64,000 bases of DNA from Allium sativum (GCA_030737875.1 CM060910.1:245862427-245926426), one strand, 5' to 3'. Counted from the stretch's first letter, positions 12,535 through 23,302 are shown. Numbers and translations: made by a program. The notes: generated from the letters alone by a model not told the origin.

Positions 12535-12771
12535 TTTCTAGTACTTCTGCAAATAGCAGACCAAGTGTCAGGTCAACGGAAAAGATATTATAAAGCATAA
12601 AGACATATACTTGAATGTAAATGTGTTTATCGAGGTGTATTTCATTCTGCAGTCTTCATACTAGGATATTACTGATCCTATCTGTAATGAGCTACTCGCC
12701 CTAGAACACTACTGGTTCTATTTCTGACGAGTTCGTTAATATGTTATATTCCAGAACTAAGCTTAACCAAA
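12535..12771 (-). other. Leader of relic J with two tandem hairpins
   Basis: This is non-coding sequence between primer site and gag. It holds two perfect hairpins with near-identical loops: TAGGATATTACTGATCCTA (12662-12680) and TAGAACACTACTGGTTCTA (12702-12720). The first matches the leader hairpin of elements 1 and 2, suggesting a packaging or dimerisation signal shared by a coding and several non-coding elements (inference). Confidence 0.7.
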
Positions 12772-12783
12772 GCTCTGATCCCA
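12772..12783 (-). other. tRNA-iMet-type primer binding site of relic J
   Basis: Minus strand TGGGATCAGAGC has one mismatch to TGGTATCAGAGC, the complement of the plant initiator tRNA-Met 3' end. It lies 4 bp from the LTR end at 12788. Confidence 0.75.
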
Positions 12784-12787
12784 CGTT

Positions 12788-13309
12788 TGTGATGACCCCA
12801 AACCCCGATAGGACGGTGCAAGGGTAATATTTGGAATATAACACATAAACAGATAACAGCAGAACATAAATAATGAAATACACCAGATAATGTACAATAG
12901 AATACACTGGATAAACATAATCATCAGAGTTACACAGTATACATGATCATACTTAGTACAAAATACAGTTCAGCTATACATAAATGTCTACAGCGGAAAA
13001 CAAAACATAATATGTACAACAGGAAATTTCCACAACCTATACTAATTTTGTTTTCAACCAGAAAAGGGCCATTTCTGTTCTACATATTATGTTTTATTTT
13101 CCGTTGTAGACATTTATGTATAGCTGAACTATATTTTGTACAAAGTATGATCATGTATATTGTGTAACTCTGATGATTATGTTTATCCAGTGTATTCTAT
13201 TGTACATTATCTGGTGTATTTCATTATTTCTATTCTGCTATTATCTGTTTATGTGTTATATTCCAAAGATTACCCTTACACCGTCCTATCGGGGTTTGGG
13301 GTCATCACA
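12788..13309. repeat. 522-bp inverted repeat made of two opposed LTR ends
   Basis: The arms, 12788 to about 13025 and about 13074-13309, are about 236 bp each and separated by roughly 50 bp. By eye they differ at about a dozen positions. The outer ends are TGTGATGACCCC and GGGGTCATCACA. Each arm is the last ~240 bp of an LTR, including TTTTCCGCTGTAGAC. A transcript across it would fold into a long, nearly perfect hairpin. Confidence 0.85.
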
Positions 13310-13314
13310 TAAAT
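13310..13314. repeat. Target-site duplication TAAAT (right) of relic J
   Basis: It directly follows GGGTCATCACA and is identical to 10498-10502. Confidence 0.75.
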
Positions 13315-13499
13315 AAGTGATGGAATAAAAGTACCTAGACCTATATGGTAAAGAAACATCAATATTTGGTGCCTTCATTTCGAGTCTGATAACAGGAAGA
13401 TATGTCTAAGACCATAACTACAAACAAAATACATCAAGAAAAACTACGGCATATAGATATAAAATAAATGACGCAAAAATCCATATGAAAATAAAATAC

Positions 13500-13994
13500 A
13501 TGTACTTAAAAAGGACTATCTCAAAGTGAAGCGTTCTCCATCAGAGTGACCCTGGTCAGTTCCATGTACGTATGTGGCACTGCCCCAGGAATATTGCCGA
13601 CACTGATCAAAATCCTCTTGAAAATGCAACCATCTTAGCCAAACGTGAAGTACTGATATGATCTATGATAGCTCTAGCACGCTGCTCTATTTGCTCCTAC
13701 GTAGCATCCTGTGGAATGTTTGTCTCAAACTTCTGTTTATACCATGCTCTTTCCCCTCCACTGTTTGACGGGAGGAGTAATACCTAGAAGCCTCTGACAC
13801 ATCTCCATATAGTCCATTGTCTCCGGAGTCCTCAACGGAGCATCATCAATTAACAAGCCAAATAGAACCGCAACATTACCCGAAGTTATGGTCATCTCAT
13901 CAACTTTGAGACGAAATATGGATGTCTCCGGTCTCCATCTATCAACTAATGCAGTGATGAGGTAATGATCCAATTGGACGTAACCCAATGTGTA
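13500..13994 (-). pseudogene. PMD pseudogene main exon, frameshifted
   Basis: The acceptor is TATTAG| at 13995. The frame opens YTLGYVQLDHYLITALVDRW and continues through the conserved DEMTIT and VAVLFGL stretch to LLGITPPVKQWRG. A stop follows (about 13737). Further family-like residues (QKFETNIPQD, EQIEQRARAIIDHI, LGQCHIRTWN) appear in other frames with stops, so the exon carries several lesions. The exon end near 13500 is not clear. Confidence 0.7.
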
Positions 13995-14185
13995 CTAATA
14001 AAAATCTTGCACGATCAAGTAAAACTAATATTACTGGACAATTAAAGCTCACTAAGTCAACGAAGAGTGTGTGATCTATGATGGTAACTGATTTTTTACT
14101 CTATAAAAAGTTAATCATCATGTAAGAAATACATAAAAAATTGAAAAATAAAAATACATGAAAAATTAACAACATAATAACATAC

Positions 14186-14274
14186 CTTCATCAAATCAAT
14201 GTTGCTCGCTCTATGACGATCTTGCAAATATAGAACACTACCATCAATAGATCTAGGTTGCATCTCATCATACT
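14186..14274 (-). pseudogene. PMD pseudogene exon 2
   Basis: The acceptor is TTGTTAG| and the donor is GAAG|GTATG. The 89-nt exon encodes EYDEMQPRSIDGSVLYLQD followed by RHRASNIDLMK, the N-terminal arm of the PMD domain. It is too short to stand out as an ORF. Confidence 0.75.
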
Positions 14275-14464
14275 CTAACAAATCATATTTTCAGCTACAT
14301 AATTCTAAAAAAACATATACAACAAAAATACATAGGTGTTGGATACTATAGATTTCAACTAAATTGATCATACAAAATCAAATACTCACTAATTCACAAT
14401 TTTCCTCAATAATAAAAAAACCCTAGATTTCCAAAAAATAAGCCAAAAATTTATGATTTTATAC

Positions 14465-14498
14465 CTTCAGGAGCTTCTTGAGCCGACGAGCTTGTCAT
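14465..14498 (-). pseudogene. PMD pseudogene exon 1
   Basis: The ATG at 14498 gives MTSSSAQEAPE, then a donor at GAAG|GTATAA. The exon is 34 nt and ends after the first base of a codon, which fits exon 2. A short first exon before LYLQD is usual in MAIN-like genes. Confidence 0.65.
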
Positions 14499-15784
14499 TG
14501 TATCGATTTATGATTAAAAAAACTGAAATTTGGGTGTTGGAACTATAAGAAACATTATTATCTTCGACAGGGGTGGCGACAACTTTTGTTGGTCAATTTC
14601 CGACGGCTATCGACGGGCCGTCAGTGGCCATTGGAAACCATCGAATATAATCAGATTATACCAGTAGCCGATCCCTTTCTTCCCCATTTCCCCTACTCAT
14701 TCTTCTTTTCCAACATACAAGTTTCAAACCCTAACATTCCCAAATTCGAATTTTTTGGCTCTAAATACTAATTTCTACACATAAGATCCCCCGGCTTCAA
14801 TTCAAACCTCTAGGGCATCTAAGTTGAGGTATAGGCTCTTTTTTTGCATAAAAATTAAGTTTTTACCTAAATTTATATTTGCTCATATTAGGAAATTAGG
14901 GTTATCTATTGATTACAAGTGTTTCTAACAGCGTCGTAGTGAATTATACCATCCTGTTAGGTGCATATATCATGTGATATAGTAAACTATAAAATTTATG
15001 CGCGATGTTTGGTTATTTGTGCATATGTCCCTATGGCGTGGTTCTCGCCGTTATATAATTATGGTTACTTATGTCTATGTGTGTGTGTGTATGTACATAT
15101 ATATTCACTATTATGTACAGGTGATTCTTGTATTGTGTTAGTTAATGTAGGAAAAACTTAATGAACGAATTAAGAATATTAGCTTGTGCACGTCTAATTA
15201 GCTAATGTCCCTTAGAGTGTTTTTGGCCCCGTCCGATGAGTGTTGTACATGATGGTAATATATATAGTCGTTTTTGTTTAAAAAATGACTATTCATATTA
15301 AAAAAATGACCATTTATATTCATTTGGTACAATATTTGTTAAATGAAGATTTTCACTTAAAGGGCCTCCTTTAGTTAAAAAATTAATTTCTAGGACACAG
15401 GCCGTGAAAAATTAGTTTCCAGGACAAACTAATAAACACGCGTCCATCTTCATCTCCTATTTCTCAAAACAGGTGGTTCCGTAAAACCCTAAATTCCAAA
15501 TTCGATCTTCTCAAACGGATTAATCTTCTCATACAAGTCGACATTATGAAACAAGATAAAATTGTAAAATCTCTAATACTCTACAGGTCAGAATCTAGTT
15601 TTTCATCTTTTAACATTCAACATTAAAGTATCTAAGCATTAAAAGTCCCTACATTTCAACTATTATTCTATTTTCTTGTGTGATTGTAATTCCTTTTTTT
15701 TTTGTTGTTTGATTATTACTCATGGTTTTTGGCTGTTTTAAGTAATTATGAGTAATTTTTAAGTTTAACTAAACTATACCTAAG
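14499..15784. other. Flank upstream of the PMD pseudogene; nothing recognised
   Basis: This is AT-rich single-copy-looking sequence. 14560-14650 has CCGACGGCTATCGACGG followed by a GCCGTC inverted partner. 15380-15445 has two similar segments (AAAAATTAATTTCTAGGACA and AAAAATTAGTTTCCAGGACA) that may be a small decayed repeat. Short plus-strand ORFs (14586-14771, 14961-15161) have no recognisable content. It is the likely promoter side of the PMD gene. Confidence 0.5.
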
Positions 15785-15789
15785 CATTT
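15785..15789. repeat. Target-site duplication CATTT (left) of element 1
   Basis: It precedes TGTAAAGACCC and is identical to 29790-29794. Confidence 0.93.
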
Positions 15790-17656
15790 TGTAAAGACCC
15801 GCAACTTCCCCGTAAAGGAAAGCGTCGGATAGTTCGAGAACAAACCACAACAGAACACATACAGAAGAACGTTTCATTGTATATTACAACAATGCATCAG
15901 ATTACAAGAATATACAGAGTATAAACGAATAAATATTACACAGAAATATCAGAGATTTAAATTACATTTAAATACATTTAAATACATCGCAGCGGAAAAT
16001 AATACAATACACAACTAGAAGGAGATATACGGATACAAAGCTTTCCGGATATCGTTCCAGCTGTAAACCAGGATCCTGTGAATATAAATCTGCAAAACCA
16101 AAACTACTAGCTGCCCGTGTCAAAATAAGGGCACCCAAAGTTTAGGTTAAAACAATAAACTCCAGGTCAGTCATGTGACTGGTGTGAGAACTAAAACAGT
16201 TAATCTTTATTTTAAATCATTAGGTAAATCAAGGGACCACGCCGTATAACACGGAACAGGTTTCCTCCCAAGAATACCAGTGCATAAAACAAACAGCGCA
16301 ATGCTAAATAAAGAAAAATGAAGCTGTTATAAGACCCAGGTCCTATCACACAATGCAACGCAAGCCGGGGGATAGGGTTTTCCCTTATAACAGCCAAAGA
16401 ATGCTTGATACGTTTAAAACAAATCATTTGATACTATAATAAGTGCATAGTGTATAAAACACTTCAAATCATAAGTATCAATCATAGGCGGCATGGGTAC
16501 CATATATCATGTCGCCATATATAGGTTTACAAATAAAACCGCAAATGTCACGTATTTGGAAATTGGATTTCCATCTATGAACCGAGGCAAAAGATAGTCC
16601 TCAACCGATTCGAGACGCTCTAGCCCGCCCCTCAGGAACAGCCGCAACTGCCCCTTGGATCCTCAGGGCCGGTCCACACGGAGTGGATTATTATGCCTGA
16701 ACACTACGTCTCCCCACCCTATGGGGTGTAAGTCTGGTCCGTCAGCCGACCAGAATGCATTCGGCCGAAACCGATATAACCGAGGCGCCTCGCAACAGCA
16801 ACAACCACATAAGTCAAACTCGTCAGGGCGTGTTAAACCACTGACGCCACTTCTAGCTAGAAAGAAACGCATGCCCTCCCTGACGTCCGTCTCCCGTTTT
16901 TGGTTCATACCGGGTGTGAAACACGCGAAGTAAACGTTACACAAAGCTACGCCACAAAGGTCGTGCTTTGATCATCACCACAAGACTTTGCTTTTCAACA
17001 GAAGCCTTGATCATTTGCATCTTAGCATGCCACACAGGCAAACCACTCTATGCAACCGATATCAGTCACACAGAATGAAATCCAATGTCAGACACACAGT
17101 CCATTTACAAGTCCGTTCTGGGCCTGAACGAAACCGGAGGCACCTAGTACCCCGCATATCCATCGATCTCCAAGTACGTCTGGACGATCACCAACTGTTT
17201 CCATCTTCTTGGGTGTACAGCCCAATCAAGATCATCAGTTATCACCCAAACGACGTGAAGACCTCCGGTCTTCGACCATCGTCTTCATCTTCGACTTATC
17301 GTCGTATCAGTTATTCAGAATGGGATAAACCCGGTCTTTCCGAATAACTCGCGTATATTTTAAATAAGTGTTACACAAACACAACCTACGCCTCATTCCA
17401 ACTCATTAGTCATTAACCGTAAATTAATCAAGAGAATAATTCCCCAAATATTAACCCCGAAGGCCGAAACCAACATCAGATCAATATCCAAAAAACCATT
17501 CTACTTAGCTAACCGACAGTTAGTTTCTAAATTTCACGTTCAAATCTAATTAAAGATTTAACTATCGCCTGGAGCAAAACTGGTGATACTCCATTCTCGA
17601 TCTTTTCAATCTAATTAAAGATTCATTAAAACTCCACTTAGTTTTAATCTGTGACT

Positions 17657-18110
17657 GGGTTAAAGAATCAGTGTCATTTAAAACACGGTTCACGATAAAC
17701 CCAAAGTCACATCCCATTAATTATCGGGTTAAAGAACAAGTGTTATTTAAAACACTGTTCACGATAAACCCAAAAATCAATATCCATTCAATTCCAATTA
17801 AATATTATTTAATTGGTACACTTCATTAAATCTAAATAAAAAGATTTAATCTTTTCTCAACTGGGTTCAAGAACAGTGTTAGTGAAGACACCATTCACGA
17901 CAAACCCAAATCACATTCATTAATTATCGGGTTAAAGAACAAGTGTTATTTAAAACACTGTTCACGATAAACCCAAAAATCAATATCAATTCAATTCCAA
18001 TTAAATATTATTTAATTGGTACACTTCATTAAATCTAAATAAAAAGATTTAATCATTTCTCAACTGGGTTCAAGAACAGTGTTAGTGAAGACACCATTCA
18101 CGACAAACCC
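17657..18110 (-). repeat. Five long-hairpin units in LTR copy A
   Basis: Units of about 45-46 bp lie at 17657-17702, 17726-17771, 17863-17907, 17929-17974 and 18066-18110. Each can fold with stems GGGTT/AACCC, GAAC/GTTC and GTGTT/AACAC around a short A/T loop. Types alternate (TTAAAGAACA and TTCAAGAACAGTG variants), showing that a two-unit block of ~200 bp was duplicated. Confidence 0.8.
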
Positions 18111-18999
18111 AAATCACATTCGATATTCAATACAAGGCTCTGAATAGAAAATATATCGGCTTATATTCAATATCAAATTCTACGACTAACAAATGTCGTA
18201 TTGGAAATAACGATATAAATATATATCTTTCAAATTTCCATATCAACATCTGTATAATCACGAATCCCAACATCGAAATATTCCGAAGACAATTTCGATT
18301 TAAATCCATTCCAATGCAATCATTGGAAATTTTGGTTATTTTTAAAACCCTTTTCGAATTCAATTTATTTATTTAAAAATAAATAGAATTATAATTCTAG
18401 TTCAAAACTAGTTCATTTCGATAAAAATCCATTTTTATCTTTTCAAATATGGAGTTTTTCATCCCAATTCTTTCTAAATCATTTCTTATGATTTTACACA
18501 AATTATTGCTATTTTTAATAATTTTATCAAGGCCCGTACAGTCGATTTCCATCAACGGCCATCGAACTGCACTTACAGCGACCTTTTTCGAATTTGATTT
18601 GGACATAATTCCAAATCCAACCGTTAGATTTCAAATTTCTAATATTCGTTAGAAAGCTCTTTTCGATACGAACCCAACGGTTCCGGTTTTAGGAGAATCC
18701 GACGGTCGGATCTCCCGTAATGTCCGTTTGAAATAAATGGTCGAAATTCGCGAACTGCCGCGGCGCGGCGCGTTCTATTCAGGCCATTATATTATATATA
18801 ATATATATAATATATATTTCATCGATTTCTATTTAAAACGAATTATATAAATAGTTTTAAAATCGTTTCAAAAGCTATTTCAACTTTCTTTTCAGTTCAA
18901 ATCAAAATTGAATTCTTCTTTATAAATTCGTTTTAAAATTCATTTCTATTCAATTCAAATTTCAATTCAATTTGAATTCATTTCAATTCACTTTCGATT

Positions 19000-19150
19000 C
19001 AATTTGAATTCGTTTTCAATTCAATTCATTTCGAAATCGTTTTCAATTCATTTCATTTCGAAATCGTTTTCAATTCATTTCATTTCGAAATCGTTTTCAA
19101 TTCAATTCATTTCGAAATCGTTTTCAATTCAATTCATTTCGAAATCGTTA
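19000..19150. repeat. Short tandem repeat TTTCGAAATCGTTTTCAATTCA in LTR A
   Basis: About five units of ~30 bp built from TTTCGAAATCGTTTTCAA and CAATTCATT. Copy B has the same at about 26527-26677; elements 2 C/D have a related TTCAATTCGAATTCGTTTTC array at 36590-36760 and 44270-44450. Confidence 0.75.
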
Positions 19151-20110
19151 AAATCGATATAAATATCGTTCACGTCAAAATGGCGTCAATCTAATCAACA
19201 CGGCTTCATAAATTTCTATTTTCAAATATTCTATTTCAAATATTTCTTTTTCAAAATAGTTGTTATTATCAAAACATTTCGTTCAACACATGACCAATCT
19301 CAATGGATGAGTACTGTCAACAAATGAACTTTTATTTTATAATATTCTTTATTTTTCAAATTGGAATGAGGCCCAATCAATTACCATATAAAGTTAATTA
19401 TATGGATTTTCATACAACACATGTATATAATAACATTGAAAATAATCAACCATCAACCAAAGTGCACTACACTGTATAAGCATCAAATATAGATATCTAA
19501 CGCTTACAACAGCATGTCAATCAATCGATCGACATATTTAATCAATCAGGATGAGTGAACTTCAAATTTCATCCCAACACCCGTGTGGGGTTTCAAACAA
19601 TCAAACACCTATTTTATTTGTGCTGTTGGGCGATGTGTAAAATTTATCGTCCCAATCAATGTCATTCAAATAGGTGTACATAAACAAACCGTCCGGTTTA
19701 TAAATGAATATTTTATTTTATTCACTTCACGTTAAAAATTATATTTTTAACGATAAAACATTTTATTTCAATCTATGAATTTCTATTCAATTCATTTATT
19801 CTATAAAATGATATTTTTATTTTTCTAACTTATTTTAGAAAATTTCGGCGGCATAACGGCACGATACTAGAAACGGGACAAGGCCTAGCCTTATCCCCGG
19901 TCTAGTGAAGGCCCACGCCATTCACACATCAATCATATCAAATTTATTATGCAAACCACAAAATTTGGAGTAAGAGTCTAACCTAGCCTTACTCCTTCGC
20001 CTTATAACGGCGCACGTCTAATCCTAACCAATTTATCGATTCGATTTTTCACACCACAAACCACATTCAAACCAATATCGCAATCAATAACCAAACAGCC
20101 AAACAAACAA

Positions 20111-20153
20111 GTCCATGGTCTGTGGACGATTGTGTCGGGTGCTACTAAGCACC
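20111..20153 (-). other. Conserved twin hairpin in LTR A
   Basis: Hairpins GTCCATGGTCTGTGGAC (20111-20127) and GGTGCTACTAAGCACC (20138-20153) are followed by GTCTGCATCCTAG. The pair is kept in all six giant LTR copies in the window. Confidence 0.8.
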
Positions 20154-20298
20154 GTCTGCATCCTAGTATATATATATAACTAGAAAAATAAATTGAAAGG
20201 TGAGGAATTCTCACAAATAGCTATCCTAGCTCCACGGCACTTCATTTGCAGAAGTCTTCGTCGTTTCGCCTTTTTGTCGCTTTCGCCCGTAGCCACTA

Positions 20299-20606
20299 CA
20301 TATATAAAAATCGAATTTTTAGTTCAAAGTTCAATATATAAAAATCGAATTTTTAGTTCAAAGTTCACTATATAAAAATCGAATTTTTAGTTCAAAGTTC
20401 AATATATAAAAATCGAATTTTTAGTTCAAAGTTCAATATATAAAAATCGAATTTTTAGTTCAAAGTTCAATATATAAAAATCGAATTTTTAGTTCAAAGT
20501 TCAATATATAAAAATCGAATTTTTAGTTCAAAGTTCAATATATTAAAATCGAATTTTTAGTTCGCTATTCAATATATAGAAATCGAATTTTTAGTTTGTA
20601 AATTTC
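20299..20606. repeat. 34-bp tandem array, about 9 units, in LTR A
   Basis: The unit has AATATATAAAAATCGAATTT as its first 20 bases, followed by TTAGTTCAAAGTTC. The core AAAAATCGAATTTTT is a near-palindrome. The last two units are diverged (TTCGCTATTC, TTTGTAAATT). It is not a CRISPR: units are contiguous with no spacers. Confidence 0.92.
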
Positions 20607-21085
20607 TAACCTCCTTCTATTTTTAATTTAAACTTTTTCCTTTTAAATTTCAAACCTTTTTCTATTTAAAGTTTAAAACTTTTTCTCTTAAACAAAATCA
20701 GGTTTTAAATGCATAGAAAAATCAGTTTATATATTTCCTTTAAAAATCAGTTTATATTTCTAAAACAAAAATCAGTTTTATTTCTAAAACAAAAATCAGT
20801 TTTTATTTTTCTACAAATATAAAGATCTGGTTTTTCCTAATACAAAAATCTGAACTTTTATAAATTAAAAATCTAAATTTTTATAACTTAAAAATCCTAA
20901 CTTTTCAGCTTTTGAAGTTTAAATCTTTTCACTTTAAAATCTAAAAATAGAAATCAGTTTGTTTTAAAAATAAGTAAAAAAGATCAGTTTTAAAAATAAA
21001 TAAAAACAGTTTTAAAAATAGATAAAAACAGTTTTAAAAATCAGAAAAAGTAAATAAAATAAAAATAAAATAGCAGGGAACTTAC

Positions 21086-21365
21086 AGGGGGGGCTTCTCC
21101 GTTCGTCGGAGGTGCGCTCGGGTGATGGCGGCGCTTGGGGTGCTCGGCGGTGGAGGAAAAGGGGGGGCGACGCTCGCGTTCTTCGATGGGGGGGGGGGGG
21201 GTAGTTGCGCGTCGAGGGGGAAGAGGAGGAAGATGAGGAGGGGACGCGTGCGGCGGCTCCCTGGCGCGGCGGCTCCCTGCTCTTCTCTCTCTTTTTTTTT
21301 TTTTTTTTTATCTGGATCGATTTCGATCTGTTGAATAGGGGGGGCCTGAGCGGGTTTAAGGGGGG
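21086..21365 (-). other. GC-rich 5' exon-like block with splice donor in LTR A
   Basis: This is a sharp GC island in AT-rich LTR. Read on the minus strand it is CT/CCG-rich, holds the duplicated GAGCCGCCGC, and ends CCCCCCCT|GTAAGTTCC, an excellent plant splice donor at 21086/21085. It then runs into 800+ bp of AT-rich sequence, which favours plant intron recognition. No ATG is seen in the block, so it looks like an untranslated leader exon. Transcription would start about 0.9 kb inside the LTR. Inference from sequence only. Confidence 0.6.
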
Positions 21366-22285
21366 AGGGAGATTTTTTTTTTTTTATTAATATTTTATTG
21401 TTTATTTATTTCCTTAAAACAAATTTTCACAAACGAACTCCAAATTAAATTCAACGAATGTCGCCCCTAACCCAACACCCCCATTCCGAACACAATGGAA
21501 TATGTATCGTCAGCTGATTCGGCTTTTACAATCAGCTTCCGTTAAATTTACATTTAAATCACTATATTGAATTTTAAACGTACCTTTCAAATTACCGGGG
21601 TCACATACTAACTAGAAAAATTCCAGAAAAATATTTTCTAGCTTCGTATTGACGATACGGTCCTAACAAAACTAGTTTCGTCGAATTCTGAGACCGTTTG
21701 AAAAATGGCCAATTTCCAGTCGATTAAAATCAACTGAAACCGGTCAAACGCGTTTTCCTTTACCACGCTCACATATCGATTCGAAAAATTATGAAATTTG
21801 GAATCTAGCAATTACTTGACACTGCGGATCCATCAAAACTGGTTTCATCAAAATCCGAGGTCGTTTGCAAAATGTCCATTTTTAAGGGCCTGAATTCCAT
21901 AGCGACTATTCAGAATTTTCAACTGGACATATCTTTTGATTCCCGATATGAAATCTTGATTTTTCGGATTCGTTGGAAAGATATTCACTATTAGATTCCA
22001 TTATTTTTGGTTTCACAAAAATCCGGATTGTTTTGCACCCGGTACATTCAATTGAAGTTTGAAATCGAATTATCGAACTACCGCGCCATTTTCAATTCTA
22101 TTTATAATTATATATATAATTATTTATATTCTAACGACGACGTATATAATATATACGTTCGAATTATATTCAAAAATAAATTTCTCGTCAATATTATTTA
22201 AAATAATCTATTTTAAATAATCAAAATTCGCTATAATCGCCAAAATAAAAATTTTAAACTGGCCCAGATTTTCCGGGTTGTTACA

Positions 22286-22298
22286 ATCTCCCCCACTT
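22286..22298 (-). other. Polypurine tract of element 1
   Basis: Minus strand AAGTGGGGGAGAT directly abuts the 3' LTR start, the classic plus-strand primer of Ty3/gypsy elements. Confidence 0.92.
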
Positions 22299-22302
22299 AA
22301 AA

Positions 22303-22320
22303 CTTTTCGTCCCCGAAAAG
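22303..22320 (-). other. Hairpin next to the polypurine tract, element 1
   Basis: CTTTTCGTCCCCGAAAAG is a 7-bp stem with a 4-base loop. Variants sit at the same place in elements 2 and 3. Confidence 0.75.
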
Positions 22321-23184
22321 GAACAAAGTCGAAAGTGGTTTGATTATTCAGTTCTACGTTCGATCTGGCTTCCATTCTCCAACTCTTTAGTTTCTGAGAA
22401 TTTTCAAAATTTCAAAAATTTGGCTAACACCCTAAATTTTCGAAAAATTTCGCCATAACCTCCCCTGCAATGGGAGCATCGGGGAATTTCAAATAGCTTC
22501 CCCGGTCCTTCAGATCTCAAAAAGAAAAAGAAAAAGCCAAGCGGCTAGCCAATAGGCTCACAAAATCATCATCACCCAAACAAAACAGTAAATTATGTAG
22601 TAAACATGTACCTATTTGTCGGGCAAACAAATTTTATTCTCTGGCTCTAGCCTCCTTGCTATGACCTGCTCAATATAAGTATATGTATATGCAAGCAAAT
22701 GCGACCAATTTTCAATATAATCCAATATTTGATTCAATTAGGCTAAATGGTTCAAAATTATCATACAATGAACAAACAACACAGACACCAATCAATTAGT
22801 GAATTAGAGTTTCAAATTCATAATTTTGATACATATACAAAAATCAGATTTTTGATGCCAAATCACAACAATAAGCCCTATCAAATTGGTTCTCACACCA
22901 GTCTAATGGAAATATATAGAAATCTCCCTTTCGTCACTCGAACATAAATTCTGATGACGATGCATCAATCATCAGAGTTCTCTCCGGGCGACTAGAAGGT
23001 GATTCTATATCTATCCAGTATATTAAAATTTCGAATACACGCGGATCAGACGTATACGCAAAATCTATATATACTGGATTGTCCACATCAATATAAATAA
23101 AAAAATCAAATACGAATAAGTGATTTAAATTTTCAAAAAAAAAATTTGTTTTCATTTTCAAAAATATACTCTTCACACTCGTTC

Positions 23185-23203
23185 TAGGATACTACTGATC
23201 CTA
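23185..23203 (-). other. Leader hairpin of element 1
   Basis: TAGGATACTACTGATCCTA is a 6-bp stem with a 7-base loop, about 100 bp behind the primer site; it is followed on this strand by TCTCTAACGAGT and a second weaker hairpin near 23225-23250. Confidence 0.75.
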
Positions 23204-23302
23204 TCTCTAACGAGTCATTCTAATTGGATATTATTAACCCAATATCTGATGAATTCTTTCGTACGGTTCTAATGTGTCTTGTTCTCTGCTTTGTAAACCA
23301 AA

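Larger units (their letters stand above)
10503..13309 (+). mobile_element. Retrotransposon relic J with inverted interior and broken gag, TSD TAAAT
   Basis: TAAAT at 10498-10502 and 13310-13314 flanks a unit that starts TATAACAACCC (decayed TGTAACAACCC) and ends GGGTCATCACA. The outer parts read in plus orientation: 10503 to about 11038 is the U3 start of an LTR, and about 13074-13309 is the last part of an LTR. Everything between reads in minus orientation: an LTR segment (11039 to about 11820), gag, leader, primer site, and the last part of another LTR (12788 to about 13025). The simplest reading is one plus-oriented insertion whose interior was inverted with breakpoints inside both LTRs, followed by loss of most of pol. 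The LTR parts are related to elements 1-3 and it is the only element here with a coding gene. Confidence 0.75.
10197..14498 (-). pseudogene. Plant mobile domain (PMD / MAIN-like) gene, broken and interrupted by a retrotransposon
   Basis: This is the only host-type gene in the window. Pieces in reading order on the minus strand are exon 1 (14498-14465), exon 2 (14274-14186), a long exon (13994 to about 13500) and a C-terminal exon (10445-10197). Spliced by eye, exons 1-3 stay in phase. Residues such as LYLQDRHR, GYVQLDHYLITALVDRWRPE, DEMTIT, VAVLFGL and, at the C end, W(T)ARVSIICFNDVAYHV match the PMD family (MAIN/MAIL1-type proteins and the 'serine/threonine phosphatase 7 long form homolog' group), nuclear proteins linked to transposon silencing and also found inside transposons. 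Stops and frameshifts after 13740 and a 2.8-kb insertion in the gap before the last exon make it a pseudogene. The middle of the domain is missing or too decayed to see. Family call fairly sure; function in this plant none expected. Confidence 0.8.
15790..22285 (-). repeat. 3' LTR (copy A) of element 1, 6,496 bp
   Basis: The plus-strand ends are TGTAAAGACCCGCAAC and TTTTCCGGGTTGTTACA. Read on the minus strand from 22285: U3 to about 21390; a GC-rich exon-like block 21365-21086 ending in a consensus donor; an AT-rich stretch with a 34-bp array; a twin hairpin at 20153-20111; A/T-rich simple repeats; a GC-rich CCGCGGCGCGGCGCG patch near 18765; five long hairpin units; and TTTTCCGCTG (CAGCGGAAAA) near 15990. 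The small ORFs here recur in copy B because the LTRs are duplicates; none has a domain. Confidence 0.93.

Noticed and set aside
12260..12541. Plus-strand ORF of 93 codons
   Set aside because: It is the antisense shadow of the gag frame at 12534-12190.
12788..13309. Reading the 522-bp TG...CA unit as a MITE or a short normal LTR
   Set aside because: The primer site abuts one arm, the same-orientation partner LTR is missing, and the TSD TAAAT pairs 13310 with 10498, so the unit is two opposed LTR ends of a larger insertion.
16655..17347. ORFs of 92, 93 and 119 codons repeated at 24182-24874
   Set aside because: They recur only because LTR A and B are duplicates; overlapping frames on both strands and frame breaks in elements 2 and 3 show that they are not conserved proteins.
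20299..20606. Regular 34-bp repeats that look like a CRISPR array
   Set aside because: Units are contiguous with no unique spacers, are duplicated in both LTRs of a plant retrotransposon, and no cas genes exist.
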